A DNA stretch of 64,000 bases from Bacteroidales bacterium UBA5382 (GTDB taxonomy: Bacteria > Bacteroidota > Bacteroidia > Bacteroidales > Dysgonomonadaceae): NCBI GenBank assembly GCA_002409745.1, contig DHOU01000016.1, positions 12,566-76,565 of the forward strand, given 5' to 3'. A program made the position numbers and the translations under genes. The notes below the pieces were generated by a model that was not told the origin of the DNA, made no database searches, and saw only the letters and a list, made by a program, of their open reading frames with translations. The number at the start of each line of letters is the position of its first letter. The stretch's first letter is position 1. Shown one piece after another: positions 33,931 to 43,800 of this stretch.

Positions 33931-35403
33931 TTATAAGGTGAAATCGGGCAGATTATATTTGTCTTTGGCTTCCAGAATCTTTTCCACCTCGCAGATATCA
34001 AGGTACGTTGTTCCTCCGGTTTCCCCGAAACTGCCGCCCAAATAAGCCACCCGATCTTCCGGAAGCAATAAGCCTTCGTCCATCAGCTTTTTGATGGCAT
34101 ATATATAATAAGCCCGGCGGCTCTCTTTCGTATTATCGATTCCGCGCCCCGGCTGATGTTCGGCCGTAACCCCGTAAGACAATGCCAACTCCCTCGCCAA
34201 CCGCTCAGTGGTGGCAATCGCAAACACCGGGCGCCGTCCCCTGAAAGCAGCCAACACACGTGCCGTACGGCCGGTATGACTGTCGGTAACGATAGCCTTC
34301 GTGTTGAGGCGGGAGATGGACTTGACCGCTTGTTTAGCCATGAATGTCGTCACTTCCTTATCATCGTCTTCGTCATAAGGAACGGGAATATCGTTTTCCC
34401 TCAGTTTCGTCTTTTCCGCCTCATAAGATACTTTTCTCATCGTCCGCACCGCCTCTACGGGATATTTGCCGTAAGCCGTTTCGCCGCTGAGCATGATGGC
34501 ATCGGTACGATAATAAATCGCATTGGCAATGTCGGTGATTTCCGCACGTGTAGGACGCGGATTCTCGATCATCGAGTGCAGCATTTGAGTCGCCACGATG
34601 ACCGGCTTCTTGTGATGGATAGCCAGACGGATCAATACCCGTTGTATGCCCGGTATTTTTTCCTGCGCCACCTCGATACCCAGGTCGCCGCGCGCCACCA
34701 TGATGCCATATGCCGCATCGAGAATCTCGTCGGCATTGTCGACGCCTTCCTGATTCTCTATCTTCGCGATAATCTTGATGGGGCTTTTATATTCGTCGAG
34801 GATACTTTGCACTTCCAGAATATCTTCCTTGCTGCGGACAAACGAGTGGGCAATGAAATCCAGATCATGCTTGACGGCCAACTCGATAAACTTACGGTCG
34901 CGCGGGGTAATGGTGGGCAGATTGATGCGCACCCCCGGCACATTGACGCTCTTACGGCTTCCGACCACGCCATCGTTCTGTACCACACAAAGCAAATAAT
35001 CGGGATGCACTTCCTTCACTTTCAAGTCCACTTCCCCGTCATCGATGAGCAGGTCTTCGCCTTCTTTCATCTCTTGGGCGATTCCTTTGTAAGAAACGCA
35101 AATCACTTCCTGGTTGGATATCCCGTCGGGATTTCCTATAATCTTGATGAGTTGCCCGGTAGTCAACTCGATGGGTTTTTCCGCTATGGTGGTCCGTATC
35201 TCAGGGCCTTTCGTGTCCACCAATAAAGCAATGCGGTTGGACACAGCCCGCACGTTGTTGACGATTTTTAGAAAACCTTCTTCGTCGAGGTGGGCAGAGT
35301 TGAGCCTGACCACGTCCATACCTTCTTCAAAAAGTTGTTTGACGAATGGCACGTCACAGCGCTTATCGGAAATAGTCGCTACGATTTTTGTCTGTTTAAA
35401 CAT
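33931..35403 (-). CDS. pyk: Pyruvate kinase
   Basis: Final glycolytic enzyme: phosphoenolpyruvate plus ADP to pyruvate plus ATP. 490 residues with the opening TKIVATISDKRCD, the substrate/metal signature IIAKIENQEGVDNADEI and the MVARGDLG loop, followed by the C-terminal allosteric domain. It lies in the run aroQ-pyk-methyltransferase-rbfA-lolE-ugd. Confidence 0.96.
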   Translation of the reverse strand: MFKQTKIVATISDKRCDVPFVKQLFEEGMDVVRLNSAHLDEEGFLKIVNNVRAVSNRIALLVDTKGPEIRTTIAEKPIELTTGQLIKIIGNPDGISNQEVICVSYKGIAQEMKEGEDLLIDDGEVDLKVKEVHPDYLLCVVQNDGVVGSRKSVNVPGVRINLPTITPRDRKFIELAVKHDLDFIAHSFVRSKEDILEVQSILDEYKSPIKIIAKIENQEGVDNADEILDAAYGIMVARGDLGIEVAQEKIPGIQRVLIRLAIHHKKPVIVATQMLHSMIENPRPTRAEITDIANAIYYRTDAIMLSGETAYGKYPVEAVRTMRKVSYEAEKTKLRENDIPVPYDEDDDKEVTTFMAKQAVKSISRLNTKAIVTDSHTGRTARVLAAFRGRRPVFAIATTERLARELALSYGVTAEHQPGRGIDNTKESRRAYYIYAIKKLMDEGLLLPEDRVAYLGGSFGETGGTTYLDICEVEKILEAKDKYNLPDFTL

Positions 35404-35415
35404 ATCCTTGTTCAG

Positions 35416-35862
35416 TTATGAGTGATGATTTTGAGTACGAGTCGTTATTTTTAACAAAGCCTCTGTCGCCAAGCGATACGAATCGGTTCCGAATCCGGCA
35501 ATCACTCCGGCGCAAACAGGCGAGAGCAGCGATTGATGACGGAACGATTCGCGCGCATGCACATTTGAAATATGCACCTCTACGACCGGCGCCGGCACCG
35601 CCTTTATGGCATCACGCAGAGCAATGGAGGTATGCGTATATCCTCCGGCATTCAGTACGATACCGTCGCTTCCGAAACCGGCTTCTTGAATCTTGTCGAT
35701 CAGTTCGCCTTCTATATTCGATTGGAAATAGGAAAAATCCACGTGGGGGAATTCGGCTTTCAACGTCTCCAAATAATCGACAAACGACTCTTTGCCATAA
35801 ATATCCGGCTCGCGCATGCCCAGTAAATTCAAATTGGGACCGTTGATAATTTCGATCTTCAT
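35416..35862 (-). CDS. aroQ: Type II 3-dehydroquinate dehydratase
   Basis: Shikimate-pathway enzyme converting 3-dehydroquinate to 3-dehydroshikimate. 148 residues with NGPNLNLLGMREPDIYG (catalytic Tyr region), NAGGYTHTSIALRDAI and VEVHISNVHARESFR, all typical of type II. It is the first gene of the minus-strand run; the gap to pyk is 12 bp. Confidence 0.96.
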   Translation of the reverse strand: MKIEIINGPNLNLLGMREPDIYGKESFVDYLETLKAEFPHVDFSYFQSNIEGELIDKIQEAGFGSDGIVLNAGGYTHTSIALRDAIKAVPAPVVEVHISNVHARESFRHQSLLSPVCAGVIAGFGTDSYRLATEALLKITTRTQNHHS

Positions 35863-35884
35863 ATCAGTGGCTTGTTTTTATGGG

Positions 35885-35892
35885 CAAAGATA
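35885..35892 (-). promoter_or_regulatory. -7 box of the aroQ operon
   Basis: The minus strand reads TATCTTTG 23 bp upstream of the aroQ start. The upstream sequence is AT-rich with no clear TTG at the expected distance. Confidence 0.5.
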
Positions 35893-36081
35893 CAATTTTA
35901 CCCCTTAAAAACATATCTCCCGTCTATTTATTTTTCTCCCGCCTAACGGCTTCCCGACATTTGACGGGTAAAAGAACGCCCTCTCGCGGCGCAAGTCCCT
36001 GACTTGTTCCAAACAGGATGCAGGGACATGAATAGGAAGCGCCGGCGGGAAAGCGGCGCAGCAGAAACGAGTAACCGTTGA

Positions 36082-37269
36082 TTATGAAAGAAGCGAAGAC
36101 AATGCCTGATCGAGATCGCCGATCAGGTCTTCCGTATCTTCCAATCCCACGCTGAAACGGAAGAATCCTCCGGAAAACTCTTCGGGGAATAAATATTGAC
36201 GTTCGTCATCGGGTCCCAGAAAAACGATAAGGCTTTCATCGTGCCCCAGCGATACGGCCGAAGTAATAATTTTGAGGCGGCTGATAAACCGGTTGTGTCC
36301 ATCCGCATCCAGCTTAAGCCCGAAAGCGATCATTCCCGAAAATCCGGGATGCATCTGACGTTTGGCTATCTCATGCCCCCGATGGCTTTCCAAACCCGGA
36401 TAAGACACGAAACGAACGAGCGGATGTTCCGCAAGAAAACGCGCAATGGCCAATCCGCTCTCGTTATGTTGACGCATACGAAGCGGTAAAGTAACGGCTC
36501 CACGCATAATCAGCCAGGCATTGAACGGACTGATAACACCTCCGACATTCACCATGGCTTCCGCACGGATTTGATCAATCCGTTCTTTTTTTCCCAGCAC
36601 GGCACCGCCCATCGCATCGCCATGCCCGTTAATGTATTTGGTAAGGCTTTCCACCACCAGATCGGCCCCCAACGTTGCCGGAAGTTGATTGTAGGGCGAA
36701 GCGAAGGTATTGTCGACCGACAACAACGCTCCGTTTTCATGGGCGATATGTGCGATAGCCTGAATATCGGAAATATTGAGTGTCGGATTGCCGGGCGTTT
36801 CGATATGAATCAATTTCGTATTGGGACGAATCGCCCTTCTAACGGCATCGACATCGGAACTGTCGACGAGCGTAGCGGAAATCTGATATTTTTCCGGCAA
36901 GTATTGAGTCAGCAACCGATAAACCGCAATGTACATCACGTTGGAAGAAACCACATGATCGCCTGAACGCAAGAACGTAAAAAAAACGGCATGCAATGCG
37001 GCCACGCCCGAGGCCAACACCACCGCATCTTCCGTCTGTGAAAGTGCCGCAAGTTTTTCCTGCAAGTAACGCTGATTAGCCCCTCCGTTGCGGGTATATA
37101 GCGCCGTGCCGGCATCGCTCCAGTTCATTTCCGCCGCATCATAAGGCAAGGCATAACTGTTTGCCATGGTGATAGGACGGCGAATCGCCCCGGTTTCTCC
37201 ATCCACTTCATTCCCTGTGTGTATACTTCGGGTTGCAAATCCGAATTTTGCATCGATATTCTTTGCCAT
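36082..37269 (-). CDS. Cys/Met-metabolism PLP-dependent enzyme (methionine gamma-lyase / trans-sulfuration type)
   Basis: Fold-type I PLP enzyme of the cystathionine gamma-synthase/methionine gamma-lyase family. Recognisable are ETPGNPTLNISDI, the substrate/PLP loop LLSVDNTFASPY and the PLP-lysine segment ESLTKYINGHGDAMGG. The start is placed at 37269 (MAKNIDAKFGFATRSIH), because the longer open frame to 37308 runs into the promoter. The exact reaction (elimination from methionine, or cystathionine synthesis or cleavage) cannot be told from sequence alone. It is transcribed alone. Confidence 0.9.
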   Translation of the reverse strand: MAKNIDAKFGFATRSIHTGNEVDGETGAIRRPITMANSYALPYDAAEMNWSDAGTALYTRNGGANQRYLQEKLAALSQTEDAVVLASGVAALHAVFFTFLRSGDHVVSSNVMYIAVYRLLTQYLPEKYQISATLVDSSDVDAVRRAIRPNTKLIHIETPGNPTLNISDIQAIAHIAHENGALLSVDNTFASPYNQLPATLGADLVVESLTKYINGHGDAMGGAVLGKKERIDQIRAEAMVNVGGVISPFNAWLIMRGAVTLPLRMRQHNESGLAIARFLAEHPLVRFVSYPGLESHRGHEIAKRQMHPGFSGMIAFGLKLDADGHNRFISRLKIITSAVSLGHDESLIVFLGPDDERQYLFPEEFSGGFFRFSVGLEDTEDLIGDLDQALSSLLS

Positions 37270-37293
37270 AATACTTTTTTTGTTGATGAAATA

Positions 37294-37324
37294 CAAAGAT
37301 AAAATCAAATTACCATACGCCCAA
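37294..37324 (-). promoter_or_regulatory. Promoter of the Cys/Met PLP-enzyme gene
   Basis: Minus-strand TATCTTTG (37294-37301) and TTG (37322-37324) are 20 bp apart, matching the Bacteroidetes -7/-33 pattern, 25 bp upstream of the chosen start. Confidence 0.65.
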
Positions 37325-37369
37325 GAACTTTCGACGAATAAATTTACCCTTTCGAATGTTCCGTTTGTC

Positions 37370-37505
37370 CCGTCTTACATACGATCTTATCTTTTTGATC
37401 GTTCACCGGGGGCGTTCGTACGTTCATGTACTATTTCGCACCATCGATTCATGACATCATACCGTTCATTTACCATTTCATATCGTCAGTCCATGACATG
37501 TTGGC
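37370..37505. repeat. Degenerate 21/42-bp repeat in the intergenic region
   Basis: Four 21-bp steps are visible, pairing into two 42-bp units; compare cgttcatgtactatttcgca with cgttcatttaccatttcata, and cgattcatgaca with cagtccatgaca. The region 37325-37744 holds no convincing gene. The period matches the arrays upstream of the DUF6261 genes, but no DUF6261 gene is nearby and base similarity is not obvious. Confidence 0.5.
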
Positions 37506-37672
37506 GGAGATACATAAGAACAGCCTTTCCCTTTATACCATTCTCCCTGAGATAGAGGCTTACTTCATCCTCTTTCAGTCTATTAAGGCAATCATCAATT
37601 GCAAAAATTCCGATAAATAATTACCGATGAAAAAATATACCGGAAAAGATATTACATTACAAGAAAAGTTAA

Positions 37673-37680
37673 TACCTTTG
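37673..37680 (+). promoter_or_regulatory. -7 box upstream of the LRR protein gene
   Basis: TACCTTTG matches TAnnTTTG and lies 65 bp before the GTG start and 110 bp before the alternative ATG start of the LRR gene. Confidence 0.45.
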
Positions 37681-37744
37681 CTGGCGTAACGTAAAATCGT
37701 TATGTATGTTGATTTAAAATAAAGCGTTTTAGATATTATCCTTT

Positions 37745-38974
37745 GTGGAATCTCGACAGTTTCAAAGTAAATGGGATGATAGCAACAAAATGCTCCACGT
37801 CATATATGGCGTGGGGCTGTTGCTTATCCATTTACAGGGTGTCGAGACCCTTCACAAAGATAAGCTAACAGTTCCCACGCCTCTTTTATTATGTCAATCA
37901 GACCAAACTTGGGGAACGGAGAGAAACGAACCTATAGAAATGGAAGAAACAAACACGTTTAAAGATGCACCCGCTAAGAAAATGGCGTTTTTTACGGCGA
38001 AAACATCACCCGAAAGTGCAAAACCGGAAAGTGCCTCAGTTCACATAGAGGTACTTACGCCGGGAACCCTCGCCGAGTTGCTACCCGAAGAGAGAAAGAA
38101 AAACATGCGGGCTCTTAAAATTACCGGCATCTTGGATGTCAACGATTTTTCGATCTTGGCCGAATTGTCAGGCATCGAAATTTTGGATATTTCCGGCATT
38201 AGTAATATCACTTTGCCTCCCGCATTATTTAAGGAATCCCGCACCATTCAGCGGGTGTATCTGCCAGAAGGCCTAACCGCCATTCCCGATGAACTGTTCA
38301 GCCATTCAAGCCTTAGCGTTTGCAATATTCCTTCATCAGTTACAATCATCGGCACATCCGCGTTCGAAGGATGCGAGCATTTAACCGGAGAACTGGTCCT
38401 TCCGGAAAAACTGACAACGATAAGTGAGAACGCTTTCGATGGCTGTTCTCACTTATCGGGCCCGTTGGTTTTACCGGCCTCTTTATCCACCCTCGGGGAG
38501 CGCGCCTTTGCCTTCTGTTACGGCTTCACGGGAGACCTTCATTTGCCGGAAGGGTTGACAACAATCAAGGTCGGCGTCTTCGCCAATTGCAGCGGTCTGA
38601 ACGGAAGCATCATTTTGCCCAAAAGTCTATCGGTCATCAAGCATCACGCCTTTAGAAATTGTTCAGAACTGATCGGTAAACTGATTTTCCCCGCGGGATT
38701 GAATACGATCGAATGGGCTGCGTTTTGGGGATGCAAAGGGTTGAGCGGTAATTTGGTCTTTCCGAGAAATTTAAGAACACTCGGAAGCTGTGCGTTTTAC
38801 GACTGTACAGGCATCGAAAAAGTCTATTTTCAAGGCAATATTCCCCCTTTGTTGAATGATGACCGAATCAATTTTTCCCTTGTGTGCATTCCCAAAGGCG
38901 CAAAGAAAGCTTATCGGTCCGCTCATTATTGGAAGCATATCCCTATTGTTGAAACGGAAGAAATAAAGGCATAA
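37745..38974 (+). CDS. BspA-like leucine-rich repeat (LRR_5) protein
   Basis: About ten LRR_5-type repeats of 22-24 residues run from about residue 140 to 375, with recurring LP..LTTI...AF..C..L (for example LPEKLTTISENAFDGCSHL). Such repeats occur in surface proteins of oral Bacteroidetes and spirochaetes that bind host proteins. The start is uncertain: GTG at 37745, or ATG at 37790, which would put a short hydrophobic segment (VIYGVGLLLIHLQG) at the N-terminus as a weak signal peptide. No T9SS C-terminal domain is evident. Confidence 0.82.
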   Translation: MESRQFQSKWDDSNKMLHVIYGVGLLLIHLQGVETLHKDKLTVPTPLLLCQSDQTWGTERNEPIEMEETNTFKDAPAKKMAFFTAKTSPESAKPESASVHIEVLTPGTLAELLPEERKKNMRALKITGILDVNDFSILAELSGIEILDISGISNITLPPALFKESRTIQRVYLPEGLTAIPDELFSHSSLSVCNIPSSVTIIGTSAFEGCEHLTGELVLPEKLTTISENAFDGCSHLSGPLVLPASLSTLGERAFAFCYGFTGDLHLPEGLTTIKVGVFANCSGLNGSIILPKSLSVIKHHAFRNCSELIGKLIFPAGLNTIEWAAFWGCKGLSGNLVFPRNLRTLGSCAFYDCTGIEKVYFQGNIPPLLNDDRINFSLVCIPKGAKKAYRSAHYWKHIPIVETEEIKA

Positions 38975-39074
38975 ATCAGGAAAATCCTACTCCAAACAAA
39001 TAGAAAGAGGCTGGTTAAACTCTGTTTATCAGCCAATTTATGTATGGGAATTTAACAAGAATTTTAAACATTTC

Positions 39075-40346
39075 CTATCTCCGTTTAAAGTTTTCAGACC
39101 TTTCCTCAATAATCGTACTCAATATTTGCATTTCCCGCTGTGAAACACCAATTTTAGTTGCTACAGCCCGCCAACCTTTCACCACGGCAACAACTCCTGA
39201 AATGATTTGTTCAGCCACCTCACGACTCAACATATATTGCTCGCAAGCATCAAGTAGGATAGTTAAGTCGGCTTTGTTGGTAGCGGAAGATATCAGCAAG
39301 CTTTGATATTCACTCAAGGTTGGATTCATATCGTAGGCAGGAGAAAGGGTCCAACCTTTGGCTGTCAGGAGGAATGCGTGATTACGGAAATGATCATCGC
39401 TATTGCCGATGCAGATATTGAATGCTACACGGCGATACAGTTCTTGAAGATTTCCTTCGACATTCGTGCAGCTTTGCAAAATAAAATCAACGATATCCAA
39501 ATAACCATGGCCGGTAGTTGCATTGTCGCCATCGTTCAGTCCCAATAAGGTCATGGAGGATGCAAAGTGTATACGCCGGCCATCTTCCGTTCGATCGAAA
39601 CGACGAGAAAGGAGCGTATGATATTTATCATTCGTTGAGATAACTTTGGTAGTTGCAGCATTGATCCCGGCTTTTATAGCAAGCAAGTGACTTAAATGCT
39701 CCCATAGTCCTGTATCGTGATCATCTTTACGGGATGGGAATTTGGCAATATACAATACCTTATCCAAATCTATCACGCTTGCCTTGGGACGCGATCCCCC
39801 CAACGACGAGCCGGGTTGAACGAGTTGGACAATCCATTTCTTATCGGGTAGTAAATTTTCCTCTTCACTCTTCTCCACCTCTTGAGTAGCCGCTATCAAT
39901 TCTCGAATATCAGTCAATGGCGGAATGCTGAGAGTATCGCTTACATTCATGTAGTCGCCATCGATGCTTTCTTTAAAACGAAAGCCTCCCATTCGGGAAT
40001 AATCGTCAATGCCTGTCAGATAGTCGAATGACGATAACCGACGAACGGGGCGTTTCTCCTCTCCTGCCAAGATTTGCTCTCTGCGATTGAGCAATGTGCG
40101 TCCCCAACGGTCGGGAAAGGCATCGGAAAAGCAACCGAAAATATCCTTATCCGGCTGAGTATATTGCTGTCCGGGATAGTTGTTCAAATCATCACTTAAA
40201 ACTATACTGCCACGTCTTTTCAGCCACTCATCGTTAAACTTAAACCCATAGCTATCCGAACCGCGAAGGGATTCGTAACTAAGCTCTCCGATAAGCTCAA
40301 CCGCTTTCAGCCATTCAAAATCAGCGTAAACAAACAACTTTTTCAT
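39075..40346 (-). CDS. hipA: HipA-type serine/threonine kinase toxin
   Basis: Type II toxin kinase; the classical HipA phosphorylates glutamyl-tRNA synthetase and induces persistence. 423 residues with the ATP-loop-like SSLGGSRPKASV, the catalytic segment NICIGNSDDHFRNHAFL and the metal-binding SPAYDMNP. The preceding gene, ending 3 bp upstream, encodes the HTH antitoxin. Confidence 0.93.
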   Translation of the reverse strand: MKKLFVYADFEWLKAVELIGELSYESLRGSDSYGFKFNDEWLKRRGSIVLSDDLNNYPGQQYTQPDKDIFGCFSDAFPDRWGRTLLNRREQILAGEEKRPVRRLSSFDYLTGIDDYSRMGGFRFKESIDGDYMNVSDTLSIPPLTDIRELIAATQEVEKSEEENLLPDKKWIVQLVQPGSSLGGSRPKASVIDLDKVLYIAKFPSRKDDHDTGLWEHLSHLLAIKAGINAATTKVISTNDKYHTLLSRRFDRTEDGRRIHFASSMTLLGLNDGDNATTGHGYLDIVDFILQSCTNVEGNLQELYRRVAFNICIGNSDDHFRNHAFLLTAKGWTLSPAYDMNPTLSEYQSLLISSATNKADLTILLDACEQYMLSREVAEQIISGVVAVVKGWRAVATKIGVSQREMQILSTIIEERSENFKRR

Positions 40347-40349
40347 CGC

Positions 40350-40670
40350 TTATTCTTTTTTAGATGCGCGTTCTCTATTTTTCAAATTCAAATCCTGCAA
40401 CGCTTTACCCAATGCATCTTCTTTGGCAAGCCACAGAATATCATCCTCCAATTGCAAGGCATAGAGCACGCGCAAGTAAATACCGATAGCCACCGTGGGA
40501 GCGCCTTTTTCGATACGTGATACCGTTAAAGGCGAACAGGTCGCACGTTCCGCCACCTGCGACACACTTAAGTTCCTACGAAGCCGGGCCAACTTAATTT
40601 GCTCTCCTACGACTTGCATCTTCTGTTCTAATTTACGGGGTAATTTTGTACCTTTTGTATTCTTTGCCAT
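40350..40670 (-). CDS. hipB: HipB-type antitoxin (XRE-family HTH)
   Basis: A 106-residue DNA-binding protein with a Cro/C1-type helix-turn-helix (about residues 19-75, with LSVSQVAERATCSPLTVSRI). It neutralises HipA and represses the operon. A perfect 12-bp inverted repeat just upstream (40681-40692 / 40715-40726) is a likely operator. Confidence 0.92.
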   Translation of the reverse strand: MAKNTKGTKLPRKLEQKMQVVGEQIKLARLRRNLSVSQVAERATCSPLTVSRIEKGAPTVAIGIYLRVLYALQLEDDILWLAKEDALGKALQDLNLKNRERASKKE

Positions 40671-40680
40671 ACGACTAACC

Positions 40681-40739
40681 TATCATATAATATGCGAAGA
40701 TAGCCCTTTTTCTTTATTATATGATATCTTGACAAGATA
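40681..40739. promoter_or_regulatory. Putative HipB operators and hipBA promoter
   Basis: tatcatataata (40681-40692) and its complement tattatatgata (40715-40726) form a perfect 12-bp inverted repeat around a -7-like box (minus-strand TATCTTCG, 40695-40702). A second palindrome, tatcttg-a-caagata (40725-40739), adjoins it. The position directly upstream of hipB suits autoregulation by the antitoxin or complex. Confidence 0.6.
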
Positions 40740-40752
40740 AAAATATCAGGTT

Positions 40753-40784
40753 AAAAAAAGCGATCAACCCGAAGGCTGATCGCT
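40753..40784 (-). terminator. Intrinsic terminator of the pyruvate:ferredoxin oxidoreductase gene
   Basis: The 8-bp stem agcgatca (40759-40766) / tgatcgct (40777-40784) is followed on the minus strand by a run of seven T (40753-40759), 25 bp after the gene's stop codon. Confidence 0.8.
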
Positions 40785-40809
40785 ACGAATATACTCATTC
40801 AGTAAAAGT

Positions 40810-43800
40810 TTACTTTTCTACATCGGCTGTTTCCGTCACCACATCATTGTCTACGGGAGGCATCGAGTAGTCGACATTCGCCATGCGCTGATAAGACCGG
40901 TAGCGCCATTGTGCATTTTCTTTCGCCGCCTTAAAGAGCTCATCGGCTTCTTTCGGGAACGATTTTGTCAACGCCGTATAGCGCACTTCTCCATGCAGGA
41001 ATTCGTCGAACTTGGTCCAATCAGGCTCTTTACTATCGAGGCTGAACGGGTTCTTACCTTCGTCTTCCAACTGAGGATTGTAACGCCACAAGTGCCAATA
41101 ACCGCATTCCACCGCTCTCTTCTCTTCATGTTGAGCGCTACCCATACCCTTTTTCAATCCGTGACTGATACAAGGCGAGTAAGCGATAATAAGCGACGGC
41201 CCGTGATAGGCTTCGGCTTCTTTCAACACTTTGAGATAATGAGCCTGATTAGCGCCCATGGCTACCTGAGCCACATACACATACCCGTAGGTGGTCGCAA
41301 TCATTCCGAGATCTTTCTTACGGATACGTTTTCCGGAAGCGGCAAACTTAGCCACCGCAGCAATAGGTGTTGCTTTGGAAGATTGCCCGCCGGTATTGGA
41401 ATACACCTCGGTATCCATTACCAACACATTAATATCCTGACCGGTTGCCAGTACATGATCGAGCCCGCCAAAGCCGATATCATAGGCCCATCCGTCACCT
41501 CCGAATACCCAAATAGACTTCTTCGTCAGATATTTTTCGAGAGAAAGAATTTCCTTAGCGAGGTCATTTTCCACCCCATTCAGCGAAGCGAGCACTTTAT
41601 CGGAAGCTTCTTTCGACTTTTGCAAATCATCTTTTTGATCGATCCATTCCTGGAATAATGCTTTTTGTTCGTCGCTAAATTGGTCGGATTGTCTTGCCTG
41701 CGACATCAAATCCTTGATACGGTTGCGCATGCTGGCTTGAGCTATGACAAATCCGTAGCCGAACTCCGCATTGTCTTCAAACAAGGAGTTCGCCCATGCC
41801 GGGCCTTTTCCTTCTGCATTCTTCGTATAAGGAGTAGAAGGAGCGGAAGCGCCGTAAATAGAAGAACATCCGGTGGCATTGGCAATCATCATCCGGTCGC
41901 CATAAAGCTGGGTGATCAATTTAATATAAGGAGTTTCTCCACAACCCGAACAAGCGCCGGAGAATTCAAACAACGGTTGTGCGAACTGAGAATTCTTCAC
42001 ATTCAGCGATACATCCACCAGATGAGCCTTGCTGGTAACATGATCGAGCATGTAATTCCAATTGTCCTGATTTTCGTATTGCGTGGTGATCGGCACCATT
42101 TCGAGCGCTTTCTGTCCTTTCTTACCCGGGCACACATCGGCACAGTTACCGCAGCCCAAGCAGTCGAGCACATCCACTTGAATATGGAATCCCATTCCGG
42201 CGAATTGTTTTCCCTGAGCTTTCAACAGATCTACACCCTCGCCCAATCCTTGCTGTTCATTTTCGTCAAGAACAAACGGACGGATGGTCGCGTGAGGACA
42301 CACATAGGCGCACTGGTTACACTGGATACAATTCTCGGCGTTCCATTCAGGAACGAAGGTAGCCACACCCCGTTTTTCGTAAGCCGAGGTACCGTGTTCC
42401 CACGTACCGTCCTCTCTGCCGGAAAAGACCGATACGGGAAGATCATATCCTCTCTGCGCATTTATCGGACGAACCAGCTTTTGGATAAATTCGGGTGCAT
42501 CGTCTTGCGATTCGGCCACCGCATTCAAGGTTGCCCATTCACGGGGAATTTCGACCTCCTCCACTTCGCTACCCCTGTCGACGGCAGCATAGTTCATTTG
42601 AATAATATTCTCCCCTTTCTTACCATACGATTTCACGATGAACTTCTTCATCTGTTCCACCGCCAGTTCATAAGGAATAATATTGGATATTTTAAAGAAC
42701 GCCGATTGAAGAATGGTATTCGTACGGTTACCCAACCCTATTTCGGAAGCGATGCGCGTAGCATTGATAATATATAATGTAATGTCGTTCTCGGCGAAAT
42801 ATTTCTTCACATGATCCGGCAAGTGCCGACCGACTTCTTCCTTGCTCCACAAAGAGTTCAGAAGGAACGTTCCCCCTTTCTTAAGGCCACGCGTCACATC
42901 ATACAAATGCAGATAGGCCGGTACGTGACAAGCCACAAAGTTAGGCGTATTGACCAAATAGGTAGAACGGATAGGGTTATCACCGAAACGCATGTGCGAA
43001 CAGGTGAAACCGCCCGACTTCTTCGAGTCGTAAGCGAAATAAGCCTGTACATACTTGTCGGTATTGTCGCCGATAATTTTAATGGAGTTTTTATTGGCGC
43101 CCACGGTACCATCGGAACCTAATCCGTAGAATTTAGCTTCGTAGGTTGTTTCGTCCATGGAAACTTCCGGAATATGAGGCAACGATTTAAACGTCACATC
43201 GTCGACAATCCCGATAGTGAAATCGTTCTTAGGCAAGTTCATTTTCAGGTTGTCATACACCGAAATGATTTGTCCCGGAGTCGTATCTTTCGACGATAAT
43301 CCGTAAATACCTCCCACGATAAGCGGAGCATCCTCCTTGCCATAGAAACAATTTTTTACGTCGAGGTATAAAGGTTGTCCGGTAGAACCGGGTTCTTTGG
43401 TACGATCGAGCACCGCAATCCGTTTGGCCGTCTTGGGGACAACCGACAAGAAAGCTTCGGCTTTGAAAGGACGATACAAGTGAACAGCCACGACACCCAC
43501 CTTTTCGCCATGGGCATTCTTATAATCCACTACTTCGCGGATAGTTTCGGTTACCGCACCCATCGCAATGATGACCCTGTCGGCTTCGGGATCGCCGTAA
43601 TAATCGAACAATCCGTATTTACGTCCCGTGACAGCGGCCAATTTTTCGAGATATTTCTCGACCACCCCGGGAATCGCTTCATAAAACGGATTCGCCGCTT
43701 CACGAGCCTGGAAATAAATATCGTCGTTCTGAGCCGTGCCTCTGGTTACCGGGGCATCGGGAGTCAGAGCCCTATCCCTGAAAGCTTTCAATGCATCCTG

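Noticed and set aside
34156..35226. 356-codon plus-strand frame
   Set aside because: Antisense shadow of pyruvate kinase.
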